64,000 nt of DNA from Xenoacremonium recifei (taxonomy: Eukaryota > Ascomycota > Sordariomycetes > Hypocreales > Nectriaceae): the NCBI GenBank assembly GCA_012184525.1, contig WOFQ01000006.1, positions 744,001 to 808,000 on the forward strand. The letters are read 5' to 3'. The notes beneath the pieces were generated by a model. It was not told where the DNA came from. It was given only the letters and a program-made list of their open reading frames with translations, and made no database searches. The position numbers and the translations under genes are program-made. Shown piece after piece: positions 1-11,421 of this stretch (positions are counted from its first letter, which is position 1; each line of letters begins with the position of its first letter).

Positions 1-113
1 TCACAAAGTTCCCATATTTGCTATCATCACCGCGAATAACGACTGCATCCATATAAAGTATTGTCTAGTTGCAAACCTATTTCCAACAAAGAACGTTTCG
101 TTTGCTAGGCATC

Positions 114-614
114 ATGGAGTGGGCAAAGAGAAATTACAACGAGCAGTATGATCGATGGGTCCCCTGGATCGAGGATCTTTACCTGAGATGGTTTACTAAG
201 GACAACAAGGCCAGCTATACGGCCAAAGGTGATATTCCCGGAGACACATATATCTTTGAGATCAGCCGCTAACCTAGCACAGACACTCTTGACAAGTCTA
301 AAGTGACTGGTGTTGAGCAAGTTGACAACCTTCAAGACGGAGTTAATAACCTCGCTGCTGGCCAGGTAGGACAGGGTGGTATCCTCCAACCAGCCGGAGA
401 TATTGTCTCTAAAGAAGGCATGAACCGAGCAGAGCGTGGCGGCAAGGACGAACGAGGAGGTTATGCTCCCGGAGAAAATGCCGGATCAAGCACCACAAAC
501 TCGGCTATTGGAGGCATCGCCGAAGGAGGCAAGAATGTCGCTGGGGCCGCTACCGAAGGTGTGAAGAACACCGGCAGCTACCTGGGTGGAGTCCTTGGAG
601 GAGGCAGCAAGTGA
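114..614 (+). CDS. Small conserved hydrophilic, glycine-rich protein
   Basis: I do not know a function. The model has two exons (114-228, 283-614) around a 54-nt intron with GT donor, a GCTAAC branch site and a CACAG acceptor, giving 148 residues. The in-frame stop seen near 270 lies inside this intron. The N-terminus is aromatic and charged (MEWAKRNYNEQYDRW at the start); the rest is rich in Gly, Asn, Glu and Lys, with a GGVLGGG-like end and no signal peptide or membrane segment. An upstream in-frame ATG at 69 would add 15 residues. I prefer 114 because a TATA-like element (ATATAAA, about 52-58) sits too close to 69. It resembles small uncharacterised proteins I associate with many ascomycetes. 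Confidence 0.72.
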
Positions 615-1369
615 GGTTATGTGATTTGTAGGGTTATTGAGAACGTGCTGGTGTTTCGGACCGATTTTGCTTATGGAGAGGGTTCTTTTGCTTGAGTTTT
701 CACGGAGTGAGATGTCATTCGCAAACACTATTGAGAAGTTATATGAGAGGACTCGAAGAAACGGGAGTCCTTGGACCAATAATAGAGTCGCGATTTCATT
801 CCCCTGAGCCACCCTAGAGAGTCAGGATTCGTTCGACCCGTTGGTGGTCTCGGAGCTCCGTTCTGTGAATGCACCAATGAGAAGCCACAAATACCCCACG
901 TGAGGAAAGCAACGTGGACAACACGCACGAGAGCTCGGTTTCTCTCTAGCATGTGTTCTAGAGTTCAGCGGTTTCAAGCCCCTAATTTAGCCCAGGGAAT
1001 CTTAATTTTAGCTTAAAAGAAATTGTTTAATTTCTCGTCTTTTATGCGCGATTTGAAGACGAGGTCGCGTGACCATGCTGCGTCCGGAATGTCAGAGCTA
1101 CAGGGTCTGGGAGTGCTTGAAAATTTGAAAAATATTAACTTTTATCCAAGCTTGTTCCATTCTATAGTATACTAAATATCGTAAAAACAGGTTATCATGT
1201 TGAGAAAGAGAGTGGGTATAGTATCTGGCTTCAAACTTCAATACACGTATCGAGTTCCCATCCAATACACCGGGATATCATTGTAACAAGCTCTCCATTT
1301 GATTACTGTTTCCAAGAAGTCATAGCTCCGGCATGAATCCACATGAGTTCATACTGTTGCGTGAACAAA
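615..1369. other. Convergent intergenic region
   Basis: This 755-bp stretch separates the 3' ends of two convergent genes. It holds AT-rich 3'-UTR-like sequence and one CACGTG hexamer (897-902). I see no supported gene in it. Confidence 0.6.
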
Positions 1370-3195
1370 TTAGACGGTCTTAAGACCCTCGCCACCGTTG
1401 GAGTCACCCTCAACAGAGTGGTCGTGCTCGTGCAGGGCGTAGTCATCCTCACCAGAGAGCTCCTCAAGGGTCTTGCGGGCAGTCTCGGGAATCAGGAGGG
1501 TGGTGAAGCAGCCCAGAAGCATGAACAGAGCGTAGATCTCCAGGACGTGGTCCATCCAAGGGGCAGAGTTGTCCTTGGTGGCACCCCGGGTTCGGAGGGT
1601 AGCGATGGCACCCTGGCCGATGATGGAGCCGATCTTGCCAGAGGCAGCGGAAATACCGTGCGAGGTAGATCGGTAGCGGGTGGGGAAGACCTCACCGGGA
1701 ACAATGAAGGTGGTGGTGTTGGGACCTGTAAGAGATTAGTGGATGCTTTCTCTGAATTTAAAGATCAAGAGCTTACCGAAGTTGAAGAAGAACTGGGCGA
1801 GGACGTAGATGGCAAGGAGGCCGTTGGAGGAGATGTGGTTGTAAGCAAAGCCCATCACGATGAAGAGGATGGTCAAGATGGCAAAGCCACCGAGCTGGAT
1901 GGTCTTGCGGCCGAGAGTGTCGATGGTAGCAACAGAGACCCAGTAACCGGGAACAGCACCAGCGAGAACAATGATGATGTTGCCGACGGCAGTGTTGTAA
2001 AGGTACTCGTAAACGTTGTTGGCGTTCTTGGTAGAGTAGCCAATGACCTGGAGGATGGTGGCGTTGTTCAGGGAGAGACCGTAGAAGGCAACATCGAGAC
2101 AGAACCAAGAACCAGCAGTGCCGAGAAGCAGGAGGAAGTTCTTGCGCTGGGCATAGTGGCGGGCAAAGTCACCCCAGCTAGCCTTGGGAACCTGGAGGGT
2201 CTCACGGGCAGCACGCTGAGCGTTGGCGCGGGAGAGCTCATCGGGGTTACCCTCACGCTTGCCGTTGACGTAGGCCTTGACATCCTCGTCGGCCTGCTCA
2301 ACATCACGGGCGATATCGAAGGTGTATCGGGGAGTCTCGGGGATGGTCAGACGGTCTATGATTGAAGTTAGTTATTAATCTGTAGAGATGAAAGAGCTGT
2401 CAAGTAGAACTTACAGTAGAGGGCAATGCAGGCGGGGACGGCACCGAAGCCGATCAGAGTACGCCACATCTTGTCAACGGCGACCTGGCAAGAGCCAGTG
2501 CAGGTAGAGACATCGTCGGCGCCCTCAAGAGACTTCTTGAAGCCAAGAGTGACGAACAGCATGACAAGGGCAGCAACGAACTGGCCGATACCCTGCATGG
2601 CGAAGACGGCACCCATCATAGCACCTCGCCACTTGGTGGTAGCGAACTCAGAGGTGATAATGGACGACAGGGGGTAGTCACCACCGATACCGACACCCAT
2701 GATAACTCGCCAGAAGATGATAAGACCGATCAGGTTGCAGGCGGGGGAGTTGCTGGTAAGAGACTGGGCGAGGGTGGCGAAGATGATGACAATGAGCTCC
2801 AGACCGTACATGCGCTTACGACCGACCAAATCAGCAAGCATACCGAAACCAAGCTGACCGATGACGGTACCAGCAGAGGTGGACAGCTTGATGGCAGAGT
2901 CAGAGGGAACGGGCATCTTGCCAACACCGGGGTAGTAGACGATGCCAAGCATGATAGTCAACATGGAAACAGCGAAGATGTCATAGCTGTCAGTGAAGAA
3001 ACCGACACCAGCAACGAGACAGGCTCGCACGTGGTAGAGGCCGAAGGGAGCCTTGTCAATCTCGGCGAGAGCAAGACGACGACGCTCATTGGGGTCCTGG
3101 ATGTGGACGAAGTCGTTGTGGTAGTTGTGGAAGGCATTGTTGCCGCCCGAGGTCTTGGTGACCTGGGCAGTCTGCCGGGTCTCAGTGTCGGCCAT
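1370..3195 (-). CDS. PHO84: PHO84-like high-affinity inorganic phosphate transporter (MFS)
   Basis: This plasma-membrane H+/phosphate symporter takes up inorganic phosphate. Three exons (3195-2415, 2355-1777, 1725-1370) flank introns of 59 and 51 nt and encode 571 residues, the usual size for PHO84 and Neurospora PHO-5. The first half carries the PHO84-family pattern: a cytosolic N-terminus, a GVGFFTDSYDIF first helix, the loop-2 motif ADLVGRKRMYG and GVGIGGDYPLS in helix 4. The second exon restores the central loop (RLTIPETPRY) and the third has a FIVPGEVFPTRYRST-type segment, then the LIPETARKTLEELSGE tail. A TATATA element lies about 175 bp upstream (near 3367-3373), and a CACGTG site, the Pho4/NUC-1 type, is at 3642-3647. 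Phosphate-starvation induction is therefore plausible but unproven. Confidence 0.95.
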
Positions 3196-4248
3196 TGGAG
3201 GAGAGTGTGAAGAGGAGTATTAAAAGGGGGACTATTAGAGAACCGAAAAACAATTGCGAGAGAGCGAGAATGTGAGGCGAGGAAGTCAATTGCTTGGCTT
3301 GATGAACGGGCCTGCTCCTGGAGAAGAAGGGAAGACAAACAGACGACGGGGGTTTGACGCAGGTCAATATATACAAAGGTAGGACTACGGCGACGAGCTC
3401 AAATTCTCTGCCCACGCACGCGCACACGCATACCGTCGAACCTTTTGGGATCTCGGTGGTGCTCTTCTTGGCGGCACCACCCATCATGCAACGATCTCTG
3501 GGGCCGCGGCGCAATCGCGTTTGATAGTTGCTCCCCTTGGGGCCATCCTTGGGGCCATGTCTCTTCAGCAGCGAGGTCTAGAAGAAGCTCGACGCCAGCA
3601 GTTGGAGGTCAACTCGACCAATGAGCTTCCCCAGCATCCCCCACGTGTTTCTGCTTCCCCAGGGCCTTGGACAAGCTTCCTTGGCTAGGCCCGGCCCCGT
3701 TGGCCTGCCCGAGGACGCCCTGGAGGCGACGACTCCCGCAACGCTCAGGGTCTCGCGCGCTTTGGACCAACCACAGAGCCCCCGTGGCCCAGCCAGGCCC
3801 TGCAATAAGCCCCCTGGCAGTCCCAGAAACATCACCGAGCCGTTGGTTTAGGTGGTCGAGGCGCCGCTGCCACGAGTCTCTCGGAGAAGCCTATCGAGGG
3901 CGAATTGCCTGTTCGGGACACCGACGATCCATCCATCGAGACCGTCGACGCCGCTAAAAATCCCTGCAACTTGGCATCGACGAATCTGAATCGCGGACTC
4001 GCGAAAGAAGAATGGCGAAGGAGCAAGAGGCTTATTGTAAAGTTATTTCTGCTGCATGAGAAGGCGTCTTCTAGAGCATCTGCCTCGCCCACTTCGCCCA
4101 CCTGAGCAGGTGTAAGACCATTGTCAATTTGCCCGCGGTTCTGCAAAGATCTTTTGTCCGACACAAGAAGCCTGCCTTGTCGCGCGCCTTCATCTCGAGG
4201 ATTCAGCCCGTCCTTAGCTGTTTCTCCGTCGTCTTTACTACTTTCACA
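3196..4248. other. Divergent promoter region, PHO84-like / GNAT
   Basis: About 1.05 kb lies between two divergent start codons. It includes pyrimidine-rich stretches, the CACGTG above and a TATATA near 3370. Several short open frames here lack recognisable protein features, so I do not call a gene. Confidence 0.6.
3642..3647. promoter_or_regulatory. CACGTG, candidate NUC-1/Pho4 site
   Basis: This perfect palindromic hexamer is about 450 bp upstream of the PHO84-like start codon. It lies in the region shared with the divergent GNAT gene. Known bHLH phosphate regulators (Pho4, NUC-1) bind CACGTG. Assignment to phosphate control is inference from position. Confidence 0.35.
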
Positions 4249-4974
4249 ATGAGCACTTCCACTACTCTCACCCACACACGCAAAATGTCCTCCCCCGACG
4301 CCTCTGAGGAGCCTCAGCTCAGCTTAGAGGTCCTCACGCGACCAGAAGACAAAATCGATGCCTTGAAGTTGATCGGTGACAGCATCGCCCAGCAACGCCA
4401 AGTCGCATCGCAAACGCTTATCTTCCATCCGCTCTGCCTTGCCGCCTTGGTTGCCGTCTTGGCCATCGCCCACACCACTTGGCTCGCGAACAGTGATGCC
4501 AGCGCCATGGTTATCACCGACGCGGGGCTGTGTCTGGCATACCTGCTCGCGGTGCGTTACTTCACTGGAGCCTACATCCATGTCGCCGAGAGCATGGATT
4601 GGAACACCTGGCTCAAGGGCCCCAACGACAAGGATGATGTTATCCTTGGCGCTCGCTACGGTTCTGAGATCATTGCGACTGTCGTTCTCCGTCTGTTCAA
4701 GGAGGGTGGCAGCGACAAGGGCCTCATTCGTGCCTGGACCACTCGGACGCGATTCCGCCGCCGAGGCCTGGGGGGAGACATGCTGCGGGAAGCCGTCAAG
4801 GTCGCCAAGCAGAGGCGCGGGAAGAACTGTACGATTGGGTTTGCCAAGGACCACGCAAACAGCACTATGGTCTTGGATGACAGGTTTAATGGCCCATTCA
4901 AGGCACGTGAAGCCAGCGCCGCCAAGGCTCTCGCCCAGGCGATATCAGAATGGGAGACGTCAAATCAGAAGTAA
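4249..4974 (+). CDS. Membrane-anchored GNAT-family N-acetyltransferase
   Basis: A single-exon gene of 241 residues. Two hydrophobic helices (about 57-80 and 87-105) sit ahead of the acetyltransferase domain, giving a hairpin anchor like NAT8-type GNATs. The acetyl-CoA pyrophosphate-binding signature is visible as RFRRRGLGGDML (168-179), a good match to R/Q-x-x-G-x-G/A. The acceptor substrate cannot be told from sequence. I chose the ATG at 4249, which sits in a CACAATG context; the open frame extends upstream to 4129, and a second ATG at 4285 is possible. The neighbouring genes give no pathway hint. Confidence 0.78.
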   Translation: MSTSTTLTHTRKMSSPDASEEPQLSLEVLTRPEDKIDALKLIGDSIAQQRQVASQTLIFHPLCLAALVAVLAIAHTTWLANSDASAMVITDAGLCLAYLLAVRYFTGAYIHVAESMDWNTWLKGPNDKDDVILGARYGSEIIATVVLRLFKEGGSDKGLIRAWTTRTRFRRRGLGGDMLREAVKVAKQRRGKNCTIGFAKDHANSTMVLDDRFNGPFKAREASAAKALAQAISEWETSNQK

Positions 4975-5648
4975 TGAAGGATCATGACTAGTCGCGTATT
5001 TCGTATGACCCATAGATTAATAGAAGGAATACCTCGTAATTGAGTTAGCATGACCTCAATCAGACGTGTGATCCCGAGGATCGTCGCTTCTGGTTCTGCT
5101 GATCCCAGTCCAGAAGCTTCGTCCGCGGCAGGCCTAAACTAGTCCTCGTCTTTCATGTGCAGCATCATCCTGCGCCCCACGGCTTCCCACACTCGATTCC
5201 ATGGTCCTCAATAACTCTAGCTATTATGCTTGTTCACAAGTACGTTCTGTGGTCCACCCGGCTGCAGTGTTGGCCTGTCGCTCTCCCATGTGGTGACTTT
5301 GTGGTCCCCATGCGACGGGGATTCCGGAACCTCCGCAGCTGGTGTGGTACGGGTTCCCCCGGTCCCGACGCTGCTCATGCCTCAAGCGAAGGCTTTATCA
5401 GCCTCGGTTGGCGATCTCCGGATATAACGCTGATCTGATCTTGGGCCGTGTTTGTCCGTGCTGATATTATGCTTCTTGACTGGTGCTTTGAGCCCGCGGT
5501 CTCCGAACAGTCTGGCCCCATCATCTTACCCGGCCATGAGAGTAACTTCCTTGGCGATATCGTGTACCCCGTATTGTAGTTCGGCCGAGACTGGGTAAAT
5601 GAGATCAGGCATCTGGCTCCCATCTCATTGTCGTCATCTTTTGCTTCC
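4975..5648. other. Convergent intergenic region
   Basis: This 674-bp region lies between convergent 3' ends. Short open frames are present, but none has splice or family support. Confidence 0.5.
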
Positions 5649-7369
5649 TCATTCCTTTTCCCCAGACATCTCCGATAACTGAATCCCACTTTCCATCTCG
5701 TCCAGCTCCAACTTTTCATCGGCAGTCATGTCTGCAGCTGCCTCGTCCATTTTTACCGTTATGATTATACAAAATGACGCTGCGGCTAACCCAACAGCTG
5801 TCCAAAAGCCAATTTTGTATTGCTGGTCCTGGCTGACGTGCTTCGAGCCCTTAGCGTTGATGGTCACAGTTGTTACAACATCTGCCACCCCTAACCAGAC
5901 GGCTATACCAAGATATAGAAGACTGTTGATTAGAGCCCCGGCGACAGCCTGGAGCCGTCGAGGTAAGGACGTCGTGATGAACACATTGGTTACGTTGAAC
6001 GCAATGTCTATCCCGATAGTGCCGCAGATCATCGATGGAAACACGAATGCCCAATAGAGATACGACGTTGATCCTGTTGACGGAATCATCGCAAACAGGA
6101 GAGGAGATCCCACAAACCCAAGGCCTGAGATAATCATGAGAATTCTCCCGGGAATAAGGTGAAGTACAAAGCCTCCTGTCAAGGCAAGAACCAGCCCACC
6201 TCCAGCAAGGGGTGCGAACCATGCCGCAGCTTGGAGTGGCGAGGCCACAATGACGTTCTCGATACTTTGATCAGTTAGATTTGATGTTTGAGAGGTCGAA
6301 CTCTATCCAGACATGAGAGCAAAAGAAGGCGCGCTTACTAGAAACTGGCGTAGAAAAGGAACAAACCAAAGACGCCATAGGACATGAATAGCGAAGCAAC
6401 CAAGCGTTTCATATACTTCGGGCGGAACAAATCTGGCGGGAAAAGAGGATCCTGTGAACACCAGCCCTGCACATAGACAGCCGCACAAAGAAACAAACAA
6501 CCGATCACCAAGGTGATATATATGTAAGGAGTACGCCAGCCGTGAGGAGCAGCTCCACTGTCGGTCAAAGCAAAGACAACCAGTGCCAGTCCGGGAACAA
6601 TCGTGAATACTCCTAGCCAATCCATTTTGACTGAGGAATCAGAAACGCCTAGCGTCTTGGGGAATGTCATGTATCCGATCAAGGCAACTACAAGACTGGA
6701 AACGCTGCCTATCCAGAAGTACCATTTCCAGCCGAGAACTTGGGCTGCGAGAGCACCTATGAAGATGCCATAGTAAAAGCCGATGCATCCGAAGGCGCCA
6801 AAGAGACCGAATACCATATTCTTTCGGGGCCCTGGACGGTAGGTCTGGCCTAGCAAGGAGAGGCTAGCGGGTAGGAAAGCTGAGGAACCGATGCCTTGCA
6901 TTGCTCGACAAACGATGAGCATGGTGGTGTTTTGGCTAAAGCCACATATCAAAGACCAAATTGTCAACCATATGTGACCACATAGAAATATTAGGCGGCT
7001 TCCGTATCGATCAGAAAGTCTCGCGAAGGGCAAAAGGAATGCAGCCGTTGTCAAGTTCGGCACTGCCGAAGGCCACGTTCGCTCAGCCTCGGGAATTCCC
7101 AGTTTGACAACCATAACAGGCATAGCAATGTTGAAACCGCTGATAGTATATTCGCTGATCATCATGGATCCAACTACAGCGCCGACAAAGCCCAGCTCGA
7201 TGGCCCAGTGAGTAAAAATCTCCGGCCGCTGGCGGGCAAGCGTTTCCAGAGTTGCCTGGTCTGGAATTTGTGGTCCATGGCCGATTTCGGTCTTGCTGCA
7301 AGATTTTCTAGGACCAGTGATACTTTCTCTCTCGGATACTGCGGTAATGGCATCAGGGTTTGCGGTCAT
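5649..7369 (-). CDS. DHA2-type (14-helix) MFS drug/H+ antiporter
   Basis: The predicted product is an exporter of the aminotriazole-resistance/DHA2 group in the plasma or vacuolar membrane. Two exons (7369-6339, 6264-5649) flank a 74-nt intron with a TAACTGAT branch region and encode 548 residues. After a 60-residue cytosolic N-terminus come about 14 hydrophobic helices. Visible motifs are LSDRYGSR in loop 2-3 (motif A), CRAMQGIGSSAFLPASL in helix 4, and a PLQAAAWFAP-like segment in the second half. The C-terminus is acidic and cytosolic. The frame is open further upstream to 7561, but the ATG at 7369 begins the hydrophilic leader usual for this family. The substrate is unknown. Confidence 0.9.
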
Positions 7370-8429
7370 AATGTAGCGGCACAAAAATGTTACGAATTCA
7401 AATTCAATGTTCAAGAGGAGAAGATGAGAAGACAACGAGGATCTACAATGTGGCGCGGAAGAAAGTCTCTTAAGAAAGATCATGATCTTGTGGAGTTGGA
7501 ACTCCATACGGGTTTGGGCGGTCCGTGTTCGTTGAGGACCTTGATTGGTTATTGCGTTCAAGATGGCGGATTTACGGATTTTCTACGGAGTTGGAAGTCG
7601 CTATCCCTTTCCTATTGAGTGACTGCCCCTCAGCCGATCGGCTCTTTTGTCCATGTTTAGGTTAATCAACTGTAGGGTTTAAGACTCCACCGTTAAAGTC
7701 TCGGTATGCGTGCGAAACTCGGCCAAAGGGAAAACAAAGTCGTTTATAACAGTTTGTCCTGGAAAATAATTGTCATCAAGTGTTCATATGTACATATTAA
7801 TGGCCGCGGCGGATTCTCTTTGGAAGGTTACCAGTAAGCCTTACGGAGAGTCTACACAGATGGCTGCAATTTTCATAAAGAAATATTGCTAGATGACACC
7901 AACAGTTGGTCTTTAAAACAAGAAGGGGAGAAACCCAAGTGACATGAGAATCGAAGACGTCCTTGCCAATCACATTCAAAGGAGTAAAGAACTCGGTGTT
8001 TCATGTGAGCCAGAGAAACTGAAATACATATCATCCGTAGGAATCAATAATTCCCGTTGGAATATTTTAAACTTTCCGGCATTCTAGGTTACATGGATTT
8101 CTCATAGCAGAGTCCCTCATCATCGTCATGCACCTACCGCGGCGTAAAGACCATCAACCATGAAACTCAACAACCGGCAACCCAACAAATATAACAAAGG
8201 TATTGCGTACGCGGTGTTATTGCATTGTATGGATTTTGCTCGGATTCCAGCCCCTTTTTTTGGTTTGTCAAAATGAGTCCGTAGAAGACCGAAAACATGT
8301 GTCATCTGACTCCAAATGACGCTCAGAGGTTCAATTATTTTTCTTCGTGGAATCGTGAAATTTCGTACATCATTAACATGATAACATTTCGTATTTTACA
8401 CGAACACTCGCACTGTAGTCTTACGGTGT
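7370..8429. other. Tandem intergenic region
   Basis: About 1.06 kb lies between two minus-strand transporter genes. It is AT-rich, with poly-T/poly-A tracts that fit 5' and 3' untranslated regions. I see no gene in it. Confidence 0.55.
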
Positions 8430-10210
8430 TCAAAGAGCAGCCTTCCCCCGTGACTCGAAGGGCATTACGGTAACAAACAGTCCTGCGGCAATGAAGAGTG
8501 CGCCACTAGTATAAACCGGCGCCGCAGTCTGCAAGTTAGCAAACATGGCGATGATTGGCTAATAATGATCAGTCTGTGTCCTAAAGAGATATGTTGTTGA
8601 GCAAAACATACCGCCATGATACCGAATATTCGGTTGCACGTTGCGCAGAGAGCGTTTCCCGTGCCTCTTTGCGGCGTGGGAAACAGCTCGGGGGTGAAGG
8701 AATAAAGTACAGCATACATGACGTTGCTACAGAAGCTGAATGCGCAGTTCCAGCCTAACAGTGATTCGCTGTTCAAAGCAGTTGTTGAGCAATAGAGGAA
8801 AATGCCAGTGAGGATGGTGCTTAGAGACAAGGTTCCTTTGCGACCGAAGCGTGGCAATTCGACGAGATAGCCTCCGAGGAGAGCACCGGGAACACCGAGA
8901 ACGGCGATGATCAAGCTGTTTCGATACGTCAAATAAGTGCTGCCATCGCCAAAATCCGCTCCTCGCGTCGCTTGTATGTAGGGGAGGAAGGCGTTATACA
9001 AAGGGTATCCGAGACCGATGAGCGCCCATACAGCCATGATGAGGCTGGTACTCAATGCCAACTTGTTCGATGAGAATAGAACCCGTATGTTGCTGAGGTT
9101 GACCTCTTCCAGGTGCCTCTTGAGAGCGGCTCTGGTATTGGTCTGTGCGATATACCCATCTGGTTCGCACGCCTTGAGATCATCGATGGTGAGGTGGCAG
9201 GTTGTGCCGTTTCGTTGAGCAACCTTGTGGACGACCTCGACCGCCTCTTCGTCACGACCTTTGCTCATGAGGTACTTGGGTGATTCGTAAATAGTGAAAC
9301 ACAGGAAGCGGATCAAGAACATGATCATTGTGATACCGCCGACTGTGATGACAAAGTACCGCCATCCCATGTTCTCGCTTCGGGTGCAGGTCTCTGACTG
9401 CTGGCATGTCATGTCACCTAACAGGGGCCAAGCAATCAGTGTCGCAACAACCTGCGCGATGGCCCAGTCGATAGACAACACGGTTAAGAGGTACTGATGA
9501 GAGGCGGGGAGGAACTCGAGGAAGATGGCTGAATCGACGGGCAGGTTGCCTCCTACACCCAACGAATACAACGATGCGAAGACGCCGATGGCAGCAAAGG
9601 AGGGAGCACTTGCGGCGACAAGGCCCCATACAGCAGTAAATCCTAACGTTAAGTTGAAGGCCCATCGCCGACCAAAGATGTCGCAACCGAAACCCCAGAA
9701 CATGGCACCGACCAGCAGGCCGATGTTCTGGGCCAGGGTCAACAACGGCGGACGTGAGGGCGAGAACTCGTTGGTGATGGGCGTGAAGATGAGACTCGTC
9801 ACGATTGGCCACAGATTATCGCTGGCCCAGCCGAAACCGATAACCCCGAAGAGCTCCCATTGGTATCGACCCATGCCAATGTCCCGGATCTGCTTGTCAT
9901 TAGAAGTGGACACACGATAAGAGGCGGAGAGCCATTAGAGATCTAAGCAACTGACAGCTCGGTTGAGGACCCGGGCTTTGGCCTCGAAGACGGGGTCTAG
10001 AACGCCCTTGGGGATGATGGCAACGTCATCGATCCCGGACGACATACTGGTCCGCGGTTGGTCCTCATCAGCGGCGTTGTAGGGGTAGCCGGCTTTGCGG
10101 GAGGTCTCGACGCCCATGGCGGCGGCGGTTGTGGTGGGAGTGGCCGTCTTTGCACAAAGCAACGGGTCCGTCTCGTCAAACGAGACTTTCGGTTCGCAGG
10201 AGTTCCACAT
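8430..10210 (-). CDS. SV2/SLC22-like MFS transporter
   Basis: A predicted 12-helix MFS membrane carrier for organic ions or sugars. Three exons (10210-9956, 9889-8612, 8558-8430; introns 66 and 53 nt) encode 553 residues. The N-terminal 80 residues are hydrophilic. Joining exons 1 and 2 restores the motif NRAIRDIGMGRYQWELF, which opens helix 1 in this family. Other marks are WGFGCDIFGRRWAFN (motif A), GVGGNLPVDSAIFLEFLP in helix 4, ESPKYLMSKGRDEEA in the central loop, and FTPELFPTPQRGTGNA near the end. The last exon supplies the final helix and a short basic tail. A TATATA element (10252-10258) lies only about 45 bp upstream of the ATG. Confidence 0.9.
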
Positions 10211-11421
10211 TGGGGGCCGTCGAGAAATGTAGGAGGCAATGCCGGGGGATGTATATAAAGAAAGGAGAGACAGAGAGAGCCTTGTGCGTCAGACTCCAGG
10301 GCTCACGAGACAGGCCGAGTCAACGGATCACAGACACGCCCACGGCCGCCCCATCTTGGTCGCGTGGAGGCGGGGTTTATGGCACAATTTACTGGCACTT
10401 AATGGTCAGCAATTGGACCGGCCTTGATTGGGTCGTCCAGCCCAGCGGCTCCCACGGATCAGCAGCGCCAGGGCCGGACGGGAAGGTGTCTGGACGAACG
10501 CAAGGCCATTGCTCATCGTGAAGGCAGAAGGCGAATAGTTGAAGGTTGGGCAGCATATGTGGCAAACCATGTAATCCAGCCAGGGTCTTGCGTCATGAAA
10601 CTCAGCTCGTGCCATGGCTCGTGAAAGGCCGTGGGATTATGGCATCACGGGCGAGACATCGTAAGGTGTTTTGTCATAGTGTTGACTAGTCAAATCCTGC
10701 CGTGAAAAGCCAATGATCACGAGTGGGATGCCCTTTTCGAGCAGGCAGCAGGATTTCCTGCATCGCACAGGAACTAGACTCCAATAACGGGAGTTATGAT
10801 GCATGAAGCAACATTGATCAGTGAGACTAGGTACCTGGCGCCCGTATAGCTGGGTTCACTAGCTGAAGATCTGAACCAGCCCCCCGAGACCCTGCCGAAC
10901 TCACTAAAATCAAGCTTACAATCACTGTAGGGCGGCCCGCAAGACCCCGGATTTCCAAGATCTTGTCTACAGCACGTCACGTCGCACTCGGCCTTATCCG
11001 CGACGACGATCAGTCATCCGTGACGCAGAAAATGGCAACACGAGAAACAATATTGCCATTCTTGTTAAAGACGAGTTACATCGTGATTGGCCTTCGCTCT
11101 CGTCGTCTCAGTAGACGCCTAATTTAATCGCGCATCAGGGCGCAACGAGCTCTGTCGTGTGCCCAAGTTCGTAGACGGTGATGGGCAGCCATACCTCATT
11201 CAAGGAGCAACTACGGAGAAGTTCCTGCATTTCAGGACTATCAGACAACTATGCCAAGTCGACCCTATAGAGTATTTCAGGTAAATAATGAAGAATAAAG
11301 AATAGTCAATGCTGCTGCCAAGGTCCTACAAATGTCTATCTCTAGGAGTTCCGTTATCCCTATCAGACGTCGCACCTGCCGATATGTCGCGACTCATCTG
11401 ACATAAATCTGTGCAGAGAAC
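10211..11421. other. Tandem intergenic region
   Basis: About 1.2 kb lies between minus-strand genes. It is partly GC-rich and pyrimidine-rich near the transporter promoter. No open frame here shows family features. Confidence 0.55.
10252..10258 (-). promoter_or_regulatory. TATA-like element of SV2-like transporter
   Basis: Reads TATATA-like on the minus strand about 45 bp before the ATG at 10210. The position implies a very short leader if it is used. Confidence 0.35.

Noticed and set aside
229..282. In-frame stop in the first small gene
   Set aside because: It lies inside a 54-nt intron with canonical branch and acceptor.
1343..2365. 340-residue open frame on the plus strand
   Set aside because: It is antisense to PHO84 exons 2-3; its composition follows codon bias of the real gene and it lacks family features.
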